DNA of 54,050 nucleotides from Chitinispirillaceae bacterium (GTDB taxonomy: Bacteria > Fibrobacterota > Chitinivibrionia > Chitinivibrionales > Chitinispirillaceae), in assembly GCA_016929595.1 (NCBI GenBank), contig JAFGIN010000180.1, positions 1 to 54,050 of the forward strand, given 5' to 3'. Position 1 is the stretch's first letter, and each line of letters starts with the position of its first letter. Of the stretch, positions 27,610-36,092 are shown one piece after another. The translations under genes and the position numbers were made by a program. The notes under the pieces were generated by a model. That model was not told the origin of the DNA. It ran no database searches and was given only the letters and a program-made list of their open reading frames with translations.

Positions 27610-27642
27610 TAGCTTGACGCGAATAACTCACAATCTATTGCG
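27610..27642. repeat. 33-bp dispersed repeat, copy 2 (TAGCTTGACGCG...)
   Basis: The second copy of the element at 25867-25899. Here GCAATAG (27606-27612) and CTATTGC (27634-27640) can close a stem around it. The two copies flank the HD-GYP gene in direct orientation. Confidence 0.75.
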
Positions 27643-27651
27643 CGCATAAAG

Positions 27652-27736
27652 GCTTCAATGTAACTGTATTGAGAGGGTCAATAGACAGGTAGTTATCTCC
27701 TGTCTATCTGCTGCAGTTATAAGAAGGTATTGAAGC
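27652..27736. other. Nested hairpin structure downstream of the CsgG-like operon
   Basis: GCTTCAATGTAACTG at 27652-27666 pairs in two blocks with CAGTTA (27714-27719) and ATTGAAGC (27729-27736). Inside, ATAGACAGG (27681-27689) pairs with CCTGTCTAT (27699-27707). On the minus strand it starts 26 bp after the stop of the CsgG-like gene. It may be a terminator without a U-run or a structured 3-prime end. Confidence 0.5.
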
Positions 27737-27761
27737 AAGAAAACATTGTTCTATTCAGTTA

Positions 27762-28388
27762 TTAAATCTGAATCTCTTTGACAATATTATCTACCGCATC
27801 TGTGATAGCTTTTTTCAACGCATTACCGATATTGGTTTCGTCAAGTTTTACTTTATCGTCCTGATAGGTAAAAAGGACACTCGATGCAGTTGTTGTGGAT
27901 TTTCCTTCACCGGTTGCTTTCCATTTTTTCCCGGTACTTTTCTGTAGCAGGGTAATTTCGATTCTTATAACTGCTGCATCGGTGTTTCTGTGCACTATTC
28001 CTATTGACAGTTCTGATTGAGGTCTCCCGAAGTAGAGAAGTGTTGCCCACGCCAGGACTTCATTTTCAGATTTTTCGATCAATAATGAGAAATCTTTTTT
28101 TTTATACTTGCCATGCCACATGCCAGTGGCGATTTCCTCACGTTTTTTTTGGATACGGTCGTTTGTTTCTACAAATTTGAACATTCCACACTGATAAAGA
28201 GCTTCTGTCAATAAAGCCTGTACACCCAGTCCGATCCGTTCATCCTTCCAGTTTTTATCAGAAAGTTTGTTATGTACTCCAAGGACCTCACACGAGATCT
28301 GTTCCCCCCCCCCTATTGCCTTATGATTTTCAGATACTGGTGTACCGTAAAATGTGATGAGGATAAGCAATGAAAAAAAACAGATCAC
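27762..28388 (-). CDS. CsgG-like secretion lipoprotein paralogue, start uncertain
   Basis: About 208 residues from a GTG at 28388, which gives an N-terminal hydrophobic signal-like helix (ICFFSLLILITFYGTPVS). The reading frame is open further upstream to 28499 but that would overlap the preceding gene by 77 bp. The body resembles CsgG/curli-assembly lipoproteins: an early isoleucine-valine strand region, a middle EVLAWATLLYFG, a late GEGKSTTTASSVLF and a C-terminal amphipathic helix (IGNALKKAITDAVDNIVKEI). The first gene of this operon ends in a very similar helix. No lipobox Cys is clear for this start. CsgG forms a nonameric outer-membrane secretion channel. Assignment is by pattern and moderate. 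Confidence 0.55.
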   Translation of the reverse strand: MICFFSLLILITFYGTPVSENHKAIGGGEQISCEVLGVHNKLSDKNWKDERIGLGVQALLTEALYQCGMFKFVETNDRIQKKREEIATGMWHGKYKKKDFSLLIEKSENEVLAWATLLYFGRPQSELSIGIVHRNTDAAVIRIEITLLQKSTGKKWKATGEGKSTTTASSVLFTYQDDKVKLDETNIGNALKKAITDAVDNIVKEIQI

Positions 28389-28422
28389 CGGCTGATGATA
28401 TACATTAATGACAGAAGCGGAT

Positions 28423-29415
28423 TCAAAACGCAAATCTACCTCCAACTGTAAACGTATTCGAACTGTAATATTCTGCAAGTAATAATATACGATAACCAAT
28501 ATTAAGACCGAAACTATCTGAGATTTTTATAATACTCCCGGCACCGATAGTTAAGCTGTGTGGAGTGCTGATACCATCCTGGCTATAATCGAACCGTTTG
28601 TAACTGCCATCAGTATAAGTTCCACTCATCATATCATATTCCGGGATTTTTTTAAAAGTCATTAGTGTTAAACGATATGACGCATAAATATTGAGTGTCA
28701 ATCTTGTTCCAGCCGGCAAGCCGTAAAGTACTGCAGCGCCCAGATCTGTAGACTGCGTTTTATTGAACATGTTTTGCTGTAGAATTACACCACCAATGAC
28801 CTTTTGTGATGAAAAATATTTTTCAGCTACTACATCAAGAGAAAAAATCCCCCCTATCGGGCTCACGTTATCACCCATATAGTTAAGCATGTCAGTAATC
28901 TTTTTTGAGTAGATGACCATATCAGCTCCGATTCCCGAACCCAGCACAAAATCATCTGTCTGCAAAAATCTTCTTCTTCCCTTAACGCTTAGTAAATGAT
29001 TAAACAACGCATGTTTAGTTTCACCATTCATGAGAGGTTTTGGTACAATGATTCGTTCAGAGAAGCTTCCAGTGATTTTGTATTTTTCATCACCGCTGCT
29101 TCTGCCATATGACACCCTTAGATTATGAGATTGCCCCTGTTGTTTGACCCAGCCATCAATATCTTCTTTATATATCTCTAATTCGTAATCTGATGTGACA
29201 GGATTGAGTTTTGCTGGACCTGATTTTGAAGCCGCCTCAGGTCTCAACTCAAATTGCCGTACCATTTCAATACCATTCGATACGACGGTGGTTTTAGATG
29301 GATCATTGGTTGCAGCACTTCCAGGTTCAGCAACTGGAAAACCTTCCTGTGCAAACGTTCTTATGGTAATGATACCAACAAGAACAGTTAACAGTATACT
29401 CTTTGAAGTTTTCAT
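28423..29415 (-). CDS. Putative outer-membrane beta-barrel protein between CsgG-like genes
   Basis: A 330-residue exported protein. From ATG 29415 (AAGGAA site upstream) it begins with a signal peptide (MKTSKSILLTVLVGIITIRTFAQ). The rest is rich in alternating polar/hydrophobic strands and glycine-aromatic turns, and it ends GGRFAF with a C-terminal Phe, the usual signature of outer-membrane barrels recognised by BamA. I cannot name a family. It is flanked in one operon by two CsgG-like genes, so it may act with a CsgG-type secretion channel or be its cargo. An earlier ATG six codons upstream is less likely. Confidence 0.65.
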   Translation of the reverse strand: MKTSKSILLTVLVGIITIRTFAQEGFPVAEPGSAATNDPSKTTVVSNGIEMVRQFELRPEAASKSGPAKLNPVTSDYELEIYKEDIDGWVKQQGQSHNLRVSYGRSSGDEKYKITGSFSERIIVPKPLMNGETKHALFNHLLSVKGRRRFLQTDDFVLGSGIGADMVIYSKKITDMLNYMGDNVSPIGGIFSLDVVAEKYFSSQKVIGGVILQQNMFNKTQSTDLGAAVLYGLPAGTRLTLNIYASYRLTLMTFKKIPEYDMMSGTYTDGSYKRFDYSQDGISTPHSLTIGAGSIIKISDSFGLNIGYRILLLAEYYSSNTFTVGGRFAF

Positions 29416-29442
29416 ACGATAGTTCCTTATCAATTGTTAGTG

Positions 29443-30132
29443 TTATAGGTTTACTCTTTTTAACAGCTCAAAGACAGCATTCCGCAGAGCTCTTTGCGTT
29501 GCAATACCAACGGTTGATTGGTCAAATGGCAGTTCGGGGTTTACCCAGACAGATGCGGCTATCGAGGTCGCTTCACCAGTTCCCGATGAAGGGACAAATT
29601 CACCGGTTGAAACGTTTAAAAAGCGTATTTGAAAAGTGATTCTGGTTGTAGCCCTTTTTTCCAGTGACAGTCCCTTTACAACCTCAGAATTACTGACACT
29701 GAAGTCAACGAGCTCTGCATAAACAAGGAATTGAGGTGCGCTGATTCCATCCGAATTAATCTGCTGGCTCTCTGCAATAATCCCGGATTGGGACAGTGCC
29801 CATTGAGCCATAAGCTTTTCCTGCATATCCGCTTTTTCTTCAACGAATGTGAAACGTTTTGTTTCATAAAATTCATCAATCATACGGCTGCTTAATCCCA
29901 TACCGACCTGTTTTTCAGCCAGCTGGGGATACTGGACAGCAATTTCAGGCGCCATTTTAAACTCAACCACCTGGATTCGCAGCTTTTCACCAGAAAAAGG
30001 AGGATACGGTTGTAATGGGATGTTTTTTTCCAGGTCTGTTCCAACAGCACTTTTAACGCCCTCCGTTTTAACCGAAGCGCAGGAAAAAATTAAAAGTAGT
30101 AAAAAAGAGATACCATTTGGAATTGTTTTCAT
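29443..30132 (-). CDS. CsgG-family outer-membrane lipoprotein
   Basis: A 229-residue lipoprotein. From ATG 30132 it starts MKTIPNGISFLLLLIFSCASVK: a short signal peptide with a lipobox ending in Cys, so it should be lipidated. The body fits the CsgG family: LRIQVVEFKMAP (first strand), KQVGMGLSSRMIDEF, FTFVEEKAD, FLVYAELVDF, TTRITFQIRFLNVSTGEFV, GTGEATSIAAS, and the C-terminal helix GIATQRALRNAVFELLKRV. CsgG makes the curli secretion channel; other family members secrete unrelated fibres or polymers. No CsgA, CsgB, CsgE or CsgF gene is nearby. It is the first gene of a three-gene minus-strand operon. Confidence 0.73.
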   Translation of the reverse strand: MKTIPNGISFLLLLIFSCASVKTEGVKSAVGTDLEKNIPLQPYPPFSGEKLRIQVVEFKMAPEIAVQYPQLAEKQVGMGLSSRMIDEFYETKRFTFVEEKADMQEKLMAQWALSQSGIIAESQQINSDGISAPQFLVYAELVDFSVSNSEVVKGLSLEKRATTRITFQIRFLNVSTGEFVPSSGTGEATSIAASVWVNPELPFDQSTVGIATQRALRNAVFELLKRVNL

Positions 30133-30221
30133 AGCCAGATTCCAGGTTACGGGCATAAATTATTGAAAATCTATTGCACAGTATACCATGGAAATTGCAG
30201 ATGATCAATTATATTCATAAT

Positions 30222-30245
30222 GTCCCGACATTTGCCTGTCGGGAC
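30222..30245. terminator. Terminator-like hairpin after the helix-hairpin-helix gene
   Basis: GTCCCGACA (30222-30230) and TGTCGGGAC (30237-30245) form a perfect 9-bp stem with a 6-nt loop. It lies 17 bp after the stop of the minus-strand gene ending at 30263 but has no strong U-run. Confidence 0.5.
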
Positions 30246-30262
30246 ACGCCGGACATTATTAC

Positions 30263-30475
30263 CTATTTATGTCCGATAAAAGCACCACCCTCCCGTAAAT
30301 CCTGAACCATCTGGTTTGAAATACCGGGAACTTTATATTTCAAATCATCCCAGTTTTCAAAGGGACGATTTTCAAGGATACGCTGTGCACGAACCTCTCC
30401 AACCATAGGCATTTTCCTCAGATCAGACTCATCAATGCTGTTTAAATCGAATTCACTTCGATTATTTCTGTTCAT
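30263..30475 (-). CDS. Small helix-hairpin-helix protein (ComEA-like)
   Basis: A 70-residue protein made almost entirely of one helix-hairpin-helix unit: FDLNSIDESDLRKMPMVGEVRAQRILENRPFENWDDLKYKVPGIS. This is the ComEA/OB-type HhH pattern (N..s.eeL..lpgIG...A..Il..RpF.s.edL..vpGI). HhH motifs bind DNA non-specifically, though small cytosolic copies may bind other partners. There is no signal peptide or membrane anchor, unlike the competence receptor ComEA. ATG follows an AGAGGT site. It stands alone between the CsgG-like operon and purL. Confidence 0.8.
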   Translation of the reverse strand: MNRNNRSEFDLNSIDESDLRKMPMVGEVRAQRILENRPFENWDDLKYKVPGISNQMVQDLREGGAFIGHK

Positions 30476-30631
30476 AATGACCTCTTCTTTGTAATGAAGC
30501 TGTTCGAACAGCGGCAGATGATCGAAAGATCTCCGCAGCTGCTCCTGTGAGACTTGGCAATAACTACCTGAATGCAGTATACTTGATTTTGCGCAGTCCC
30601 TTAATAATTACGGGATCTTCCGGGAGGTATT

Positions 30632-30671
30632 GTTTCCGACGCCTCAGGACAAATCGGGTAGTGTCGGAAAA
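30632..30671. terminator. Hairpin downstream of purL
   Basis: TTTCCGAC (30633-30640) and GTCGGAAA (30663-30670) enclose a 22-nt loop, 13 bp after the purL stop on the minus strand. The loop is long and the U-run short, so termination strength is uncertain. Confidence 0.4.
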
Positions 30672-30683
30672 ACAGAGATAGGA

Positions 30684-33600
30684 TCACCGAAAGTAGGTAA
30701 CACCCGAGGTAAAAAGATGCTGGTCCTTGTTACCGTAAATATTTTTAGCGACATCAGAACCAATTCGTTCCGAATGTCCCATCTTGCCAAGCACGCGTCC
30801 ATCAAGGCTGGTTATCCCCTCGATACCCATCATGGAGCCATTGAGATTACTGTCTTCGCCAGATGTAGAACCGTCGTAATTTATATATTGTGTAGCGACC
30901 TGACCATTTACTATAAGCGACTGCAGGACTTCCGGTGATGCTACAAAACGGCCTTCACCATGAGAAATCGGTATTGCGTGTATATCACCAGCACTGACAC
31001 CGGCAAACCATGGCGATTTCACGGAGCAGATACGTGTATATGCCACCCGCGAGATGTGACGGCCGATAGTATTAAATGTTAAAGTAGGTGCCTGCGCGTC
31101 CAGAGGGCGGATCTCTCCCCATGGTACAAGCCCGAGTTTAATGAGTGCCTGAAACCCGTTACAGATTCCAAGCATCAATCCGTCTCTCTTAAAAAGCAGC
31201 TCATGCACCGCATCAGTAATATGAGGGTTCCTGAAAAAAGCGCTGATAAACTTCCCTGAACCGTCAGGCTCATCTCCGGCACTGAAACCGCCCGGGATCA
31301 TTATGATCTGTGAATTTCTGATCTTCCGTACAAAACGTTCTATTGATTCTTCAATATCTGAAGAGGAGATATTTTTCATCACGAAAACATCAGCAACTGC
31401 ACCTGCGCTTTCAAATGCCCGCGCGCTGTCATATTCACAGTTGGTCCCTGGAAATACAGTGATCAGTACACGCGGAGAGGCAATCTTTACAGCTGGTTGA
31501 ACAGTGCTTCTAATTGTATGCAACTGAATCGGCTCGTAGTTTTCAGTTTGCTGTGCCGATTGCGGAAACACTGACTGCAAAGGTTTTTCCCATGTGGTGC
31601 AACAGTCATCGACCTTCAGGCACCCGCCATTGACAACTATCAGGGGCTCATTTATGGTTACCCCGATCTCTTCAACAGCAGCATAGCCATTAGTAAAAAT
31701 ATCATCTTTACCGATACCGTCGGCACATTCAACAACTATGGCACCGAATTCTGGTGAAAAATACCACTCTGACCTGTTCTCTTTTCCAAATGTGAATCCA
31801 ATCCGGTTACCAAAACTCATCTTGGTGACTGCTTCGGCAATACCTCCCGCACCAACAACGAAGGCAGACACTATCTCTTTGTTTTCTATCGCGCTGTAAA
31901 TAGCATTATAAGCTTTCTCTATCGATTTGAAATCCGGCAGATCATGATTATCCCTGGGGATACGAACGACCAGTACTGTATGTCCCCCCTTTTTAAACTC
32001 AGGCGAAATCACCACTGATGTTTTAACGGGTGCAAGTGCAAATGAAACCAGCGTAGGTGGTACGGTGAGATCTTTAAATGTTCCGGACATACTGTCTTTA
32101 CCACCAATAGCGGCGATTCCAAGCCTGCTTTGTGTCCACCAGGCACCAAGCAATGCAGCAAACGGTTTTCCCCAGCGTTTGGGCTCATTTCCAGGTTTCT
32201 CAAAATACTCCTGTAATGTAAGCCTTACCTTATGATAATCACCACCGGTGGCAACGATTTTTGCAATGGAATCCACAATCGCATATACTGCACCATGAAA
32301 AGGACTCCACATTGAAAGCTCCGGATTAAACCCATAACTCATTGCAGTTCCTGTTGTTGTAGTACCTTTGAGCACCGGCAGTTTCGCAACCATCGCCTGT
32401 ACAGGGGTCTTCTGAGTCACTCCGCCAAATGGCAGAAAAACAGAACCCGCACCAATGGTACTGTCAAAGCGTTCGACTAACCCTCGCTGACTGCATATAT
32501 TAAGATCGCTAAGGAGGTCGCTCCATTGCTGCTTCAATGGTTTTGCAGTACTATCGGGTGTAATCTGAAAAAATCTCTTTTGTAATGAAGGCGCTTCAAC
32601 GGAAGCAGTCATTTTCTGTTCCACTCCGTTTGTATTAATAAATTCCCGGCTGATATTAACAATTACCTGCCCGCGCCATTTCATCACAAGGCGTTTCTCT
32701 TCTGTCACCTTGGCGACCAGTGCCGTCTCACAGTTTTCATCAGAGGCATACTGAATGAAGCGATCCATATCCGAAGCGGCAATCACCACCGCCATCCGTT
32801 CCTGCGATTCTGAAATGGCAAGTTCAGTCCCGTCAAGACCATCATATTTTTTCGGAACTGCATCAAGATCGATTTCAAGCCCGTCAGCAAGCTCTCCTAT
32901 AGCAACCGATACTCCACCGGCCCCGAAATCGTTGCACCGTTTAATCATTTTGGTAACTTCGCGATTTCTGAACAACCGCTGCAGTTTACGTTCAACTGGC
33001 GGATTACCCTTCTGAACCTCAGCCCCGCACGTCGCAATCGACTCTTCGGTATGCTCTTTGGATGATCCAGTGGCACCTCCACACCCATCACGACCAGTAC
33101 GACCACCGATCAGCAGCACGATGTCACCCGATTGAGGTATCCCCCGAACAACATCCGCTTTAGGCGCAGCACCAACAACCGCTCCAATCTCCATTCGCTT
33201 TGCAATATATCCCTCATGATAAATTTCCGATACCAGCCCGGTTGCCAGGCCTATCTGATTACCATAGGAACTGTACCCATGAGCCGCAAGCGTAGATATC
33301 TTACGCTGAGGTAACTTTCCGGGTAACGTCGATTCAATCGGAGCTCCGGGATCACCGGATCCACTAACCCTCATTGCATGATAAACGTACGATCTCCCCG
33401 AAAGAGGATCACGGATCGCTCCGCCAAGGCAGGTGGCAGCTCCACCAAACGGTTCTATCTCGGTAGGATGGTTGTGAGTCTCATTTTTAAACATCACCAG
33501 CCACTCTTCTTTATTTCCGTCAATGTCTGCAGGAACGACAATACTACAGGCATTTATCTCCTCGGATTCATCGAGGTTGTCAAGTTGCCCGGTTTTTCTG

Positions 33601-34448
33601 AGTTGCTTCATGCCCATCGTGGCTATTTCCATTAAGCAGAGCGACCGTCCAGGTTTTCGAAACTCTTCGGCAACCTTCTGGTATTCGGCATAAGCCTGTT
33701 CAATTGGAGAAGTAAACTCCCCCGGTTCGATGGAAACGCTCTTCAGTGCTGTTAAAAAGGTAGTATGTCTACAGTGATCAGACCAATAGGTATCAAGCAT
33801 TCTGATTTCGGTGATCGTAGGATTACGCTGTTCGCTGTCTCTGAAATAGTTCTGGCAGAATTGAAGATCCTCCAGACGCATCGCCATTCCAAGTGAAACC
33901 CGAAGCGTCTCAAGCTGCTCAGAACTCATCGTAATAAAATCGTTCAGAGTTGCAACATCTGCCGGTGACTCACTCTCCATAACGAGAGTTTTTGGCTTAT
34001 CCATGGATGCTTCACGGGAATCCACCGGGTTTATGTAATATTTTTTAACTTTTTCTAAAATGGCAGGGTCATTAATCCCTTTTAAAATTACAACCTGAGC
34101 TGCAGCAACAACCGGACGGTTACCATGGGTCATAATCTGGATACATTGAGCTGCGCTGTCAGCTCTCTGATCATACTGCCCTGGAAGATATTCAACTGCA
34201 AACGAAGCTTCATCGTTCTGAACTTTAAAAACCTCTTCGTGGATCAGATCGATTGGTGGTTCGGCAAAAACCACATCCCGCGCATCATTAAATTCCTTGT
34301 CTGAAATTCCTTCAATATCATACCTGTTCAGTACCCGTACAGATTTTAACATCTCAAGGCGTAGATTGTTTCTAAAATCATGCAACAACCCTTGAGCAAA
34401 TACATCAAAACCGGCCTTTTTCTCAACAAAAATTCTCCTGACACTCAT
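30684..34448 (-). CDS. purL: Phosphoribosylformylglycinamidine synthase, fused single-chain form
   Basis: A 1254-residue enzyme for step four of purine synthesis, converting FGAR, glutamine and ATP to FGAM. The N-terminal domain (to about 200) is followed by two AIR-synthase-like ATP domains with YWSDHCRHTTF, KNETHNHPTEIEPFGGAATCLGG and a second half with FGGVTQKTP. The C-terminal part (about 1000-1254) is the class I glutaminase, with GTNCEYDSARAF, the nucleophile in GICNGFQ (about residue 1090) and the HGEG segment. It is thus the large PurL carrying its own PurQ, as in enterobacteria and some Firmicutes, so no separate purQ/purS is needed. It stands alone. AAAAGG is very close to the ATG. 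Confidence 0.95.
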   Translation of the reverse strand: MSVRRIFVEKKAGFDVFAQGLLHDFRNNLRLEMLKSVRVLNRYDIEGISDKEFNDARDVVFAEPPIDLIHEEVFKVQNDEASFAVEYLPGQYDQRADSAAQCIQIMTHGNRPVVAAAQVVILKGINDPAILEKVKKYYINPVDSREASMDKPKTLVMESESPADVATLNDFITMSSEQLETLRVSLGMAMRLEDLQFCQNYFRDSEQRNPTITEIRMLDTYWSDHCRHTTFLTALKSVSIEPGEFTSPIEQAYAEYQKVAEEFRKPGRSLCLMEIATMGMKQLRKTGQLDNLDESEEINACSIVVPADIDGNKEEWLVMFKNETHNHPTEIEPFGGAATCLGGAIRDPLSGRSYVYHAMRVSGSGDPGAPIESTLPGKLPQRKISTLAAHGYSSYGNQIGLATGLVSEIYHEGYIAKRMEIGAVVGAAPKADVVRGIPQSGDIVLLIGGRTGRDGCGGATGSSKEHTEESIATCGAEVQKGNPPVERKLQRLFRNREVTKMIKRCNDFGAGGVSVAIGELADGLEIDLDAVPKKYDGLDGTELAISESQERMAVVIAASDMDRFIQYASDENCETALVAKVTEEKRLVMKWRGQVIVNISREFINTNGVEQKMTASVEAPSLQKRFFQITPDSTAKPLKQQWSDLLSDLNICSQRGLVERFDSTIGAGSVFLPFGGVTQKTPVQAMVAKLPVLKGTTTTGTAMSYGFNPELSMWSPFHGAVYAIVDSIAKIVATGGDYHKVRLTLQEYFEKPGNEPKRWGKPFAALLGAWWTQSRLGIAAIGGKDSMSGTFKDLTVPPTLVSFALAPVKTSVVISPEFKKGGHTVLVVRIPRDNHDLPDFKSIEKAYNAIYSAIENKEIVSAFVVGAGGIAEAVTKMSFGNRIGFTFGKENRSEWYFSPEFGAIVVECADGIGKDDIFTNGYAAVEEIGVTINEPLIVVNGGCLKVDDCCTTWEKPLQSVFPQSAQQTENYEPIQLHTIRSTVQPAVKIASPRVLITVFPGTNCEYDSARAFESAGAVADVFVMKNISSSDIEESIERFVRKIRNSQIIMIPGGFSAGDEPDGSGKFISAFFRNPHITDAVHELLFKRDGLMLGICNGFQALIKLGLVPWGEIRPLDAQAPTLTFNTIGRHISRVAYTRICSVKSPWFAGVSAGDIHAIPISHGEGRFVASPEVLQSLIVNGQVATQYINYDGSTSGEDSNLNGSMMGIEGITSLDGRVLGKMGHSERIGSDVAKNIYGNKDQHLFTSGVTYFR

Positions 34449-34913
34449 CCTTTTATAACGCTGCCTTTCAATACTTTAAACAACCTGAAAACCTGCCCTG
34501 CAGATGGACACCAGCCCGAATGTTTTTCAAATCCCAGAACTGAAAAAATTCCCGTCTGGAATTCATGCATAAAATAGTATTAGCCTATCTCTCTTTTTAT
34601 TTAAAATTATTGTATATGATTATGAACAATCGTATGATCAAGAGTAGCACAACCAGAAGGAGTTCTGGCCTCCCTGGTCATCTGGTCTGATGAATTGAGT
34701 GTTACTATCGATTTCCAGAATTTTCAAACCGCAAAACATTTCATCAAGTTTTACTATCAATACAGAGAAAACTTATGTATGAATATGCACAATGAAAAAC
34801 GTTACTTTCAACCGATATTGTGAAATCGCTTACAGACTGGATAGTTACTCATATTATGAATCAAAATAAAAAATTGGCAAATATATAATAAAAGTCAAAG
34901 TGATTAATAAATT
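34449..34913. other. 465-bp divergent intergenic region
   Basis: Between purL (minus) and the histidine kinase gene (plus). I see AT-rich DNA with one modest plus-strand promoter candidate (34830-34857) and no gene, repeat or purine riboswitch. It should contain the promoters for both directions. Confidence 0.6.
34830..34857 (+). promoter_or_regulatory. Candidate sigma-70 promoter for the kinase-activator pair
   Basis: TTACAG (34830-34835), a 16-bp spacer and TATTAT (34852-34857), about 57 bp before the kinase ATG. Both elements are near consensus, but the area is AT-rich. Confidence 0.35.
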
Positions 34914-36056
34914 ATGGAATACTTATACAATACTATTTCAACAGCACCGCCGGTTACTCCCAAGAAGAAAGCAGCATCGTTTACATGTTTATTTGACAAA
35001 AATGAGCAGAGGCCAGGTGAAGTCCTCTGCTGTGATACAGAAGCAGCATCACTGACAGAATTTTCCCTGCAGCAATTATTCTCTTGTAAATTCACTGATT
35101 TATGTCGTGATTTTCCACTGCTGAATCCGGCTGATTTTAATAAACATATCCATTTTCGTAGCGCACTCTATACACTTTCCGGCTCACCTCTGCTCTGTGA
35201 CTTTTATGTTACTGCATTGTACAGTGTTGATGCAGTAATTCTTCAGATAATTGTACAACCGGATTCATCAGAAATATCACAACCACCGCAACGGGAATTA
35301 TTCATTCCATCCAACAAGCTTGAAATTTTAGAGCTACTGTCTCATGGCGTTTCACACAGTATTAACAATTCCATAAATCTGGTTACCCTTAGCTCAGATC
35401 TTCTTGGTGAACTGCTTGGTGACCTTTTATCACATTTTGATCCAACGACCGATATGACAATCAGAGGAATGAGCCTTACAGAACTTTCCAAACTGGTTTA
35501 TCAGTTAACTGACAACCTTTTGGAAAGTTCCTCCAGAATCAATTCTGTTTCTCAAGCTCTCGTACAATTCCTTCGGGTGAATAAAACGACTTCCGGATCC
35601 AGTTATGATTTCAGGAAAGTTATTCATGCGGCAGTAACTCTTACCGAACATGAGATCAATAAATCCTCAAATGAATTCGTCTGTGAACCGACTCAGGGCA
35701 TTATCAAGCGTACAGGGAATCAGATCGAAATTCTTCAGGCAGTTTTGAACTGTATTTTATTTTTATGCAAAAGCGTTTCTGGAAAGAATGGTCGTTTCAG
35801 TATACGTTCAATTTACAGGCCAGATCAAAACAGTTTCAGTATTGAGATGCATCATGATAAAGCTGTGCTGCCATTGAACGACATTGAACTGAGAGGTTTA
35901 CTGAAAATATCAGATGGAAACAGATACAGTAACCATCCATTATCAGTCGCTAAATCACTAATCACTGCAAATTATGGGGATCTTGATATTGTGCAGCATA
36001 AAGTAAGTGGTGTACTCATCAACGTTTCATTTTCAATGGTAAGTTCACACTGTTAA
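34914..36056 (+). CDS. Degenerate NtrB-type sensor histidine kinase
   Basis: A 380-residue soluble protein. An N-terminal PAS-like or unknown region (about 1-125) precedes a HisKA-like helix with SHGVSHSINNSINLVTLSSDLL. This is the NtrB-type H-box with His148 followed by NN, where typical members read HEINNPL. The C-terminal ATPase-like part is weak: the N-box stretch (LQAVLNCILFLCKSV) lacks the usual N-x-x-x-N-A, and no DxGxG or GxGxG box is visible. It may bind or act on the regulator encoded 36 bp downstream without ATP-dependent kinase activity of its own. ATG has no good ribosome site. The pair would control sigma-54 transcription. Confidence 0.7.
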   Translation: MEYLYNTISTAPPVTPKKKAASFTCLFDKNEQRPGEVLCCDTEAASLTEFSLQQLFSCKFTDLCRDFPLLNPADFNKHIHFRSALYTLSGSPLLCDFYVTALYSVDAVILQIIVQPDSSEISQPPQRELFIPSNKLEILELLSHGVSHSINNSINLVTLSSDLLGELLGDLLSHFDPTTDMTIRGMSLTELSKLVYQLTDNLLESSSRINSVSQALVQFLRVNKTTSGSSYDFRKVIHAAVTLTEHEINKSSNEFVCEPTQGIIKRTGNQIEILQAVLNCILFLCKSVSGKNGRFSIRSIYRPDQNSFSIEMHHDKAVLPLNDIELRGLLKISDGNRYSNHPLSVAKSLITANYGDLDIVQHKVSGVLINVSFSMVSSHC

Positions 36057-36092
36057 CCCGAGGCGGTACACATTATTTCTTCTGATTCAACC

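Noticed and set aside
34874-34890. Sigma-54 promoter before the kinase gene (TTGGCAAATATATAAT)
   Set aside because: There is a GG but no GC at the -12 position with correct spacing.
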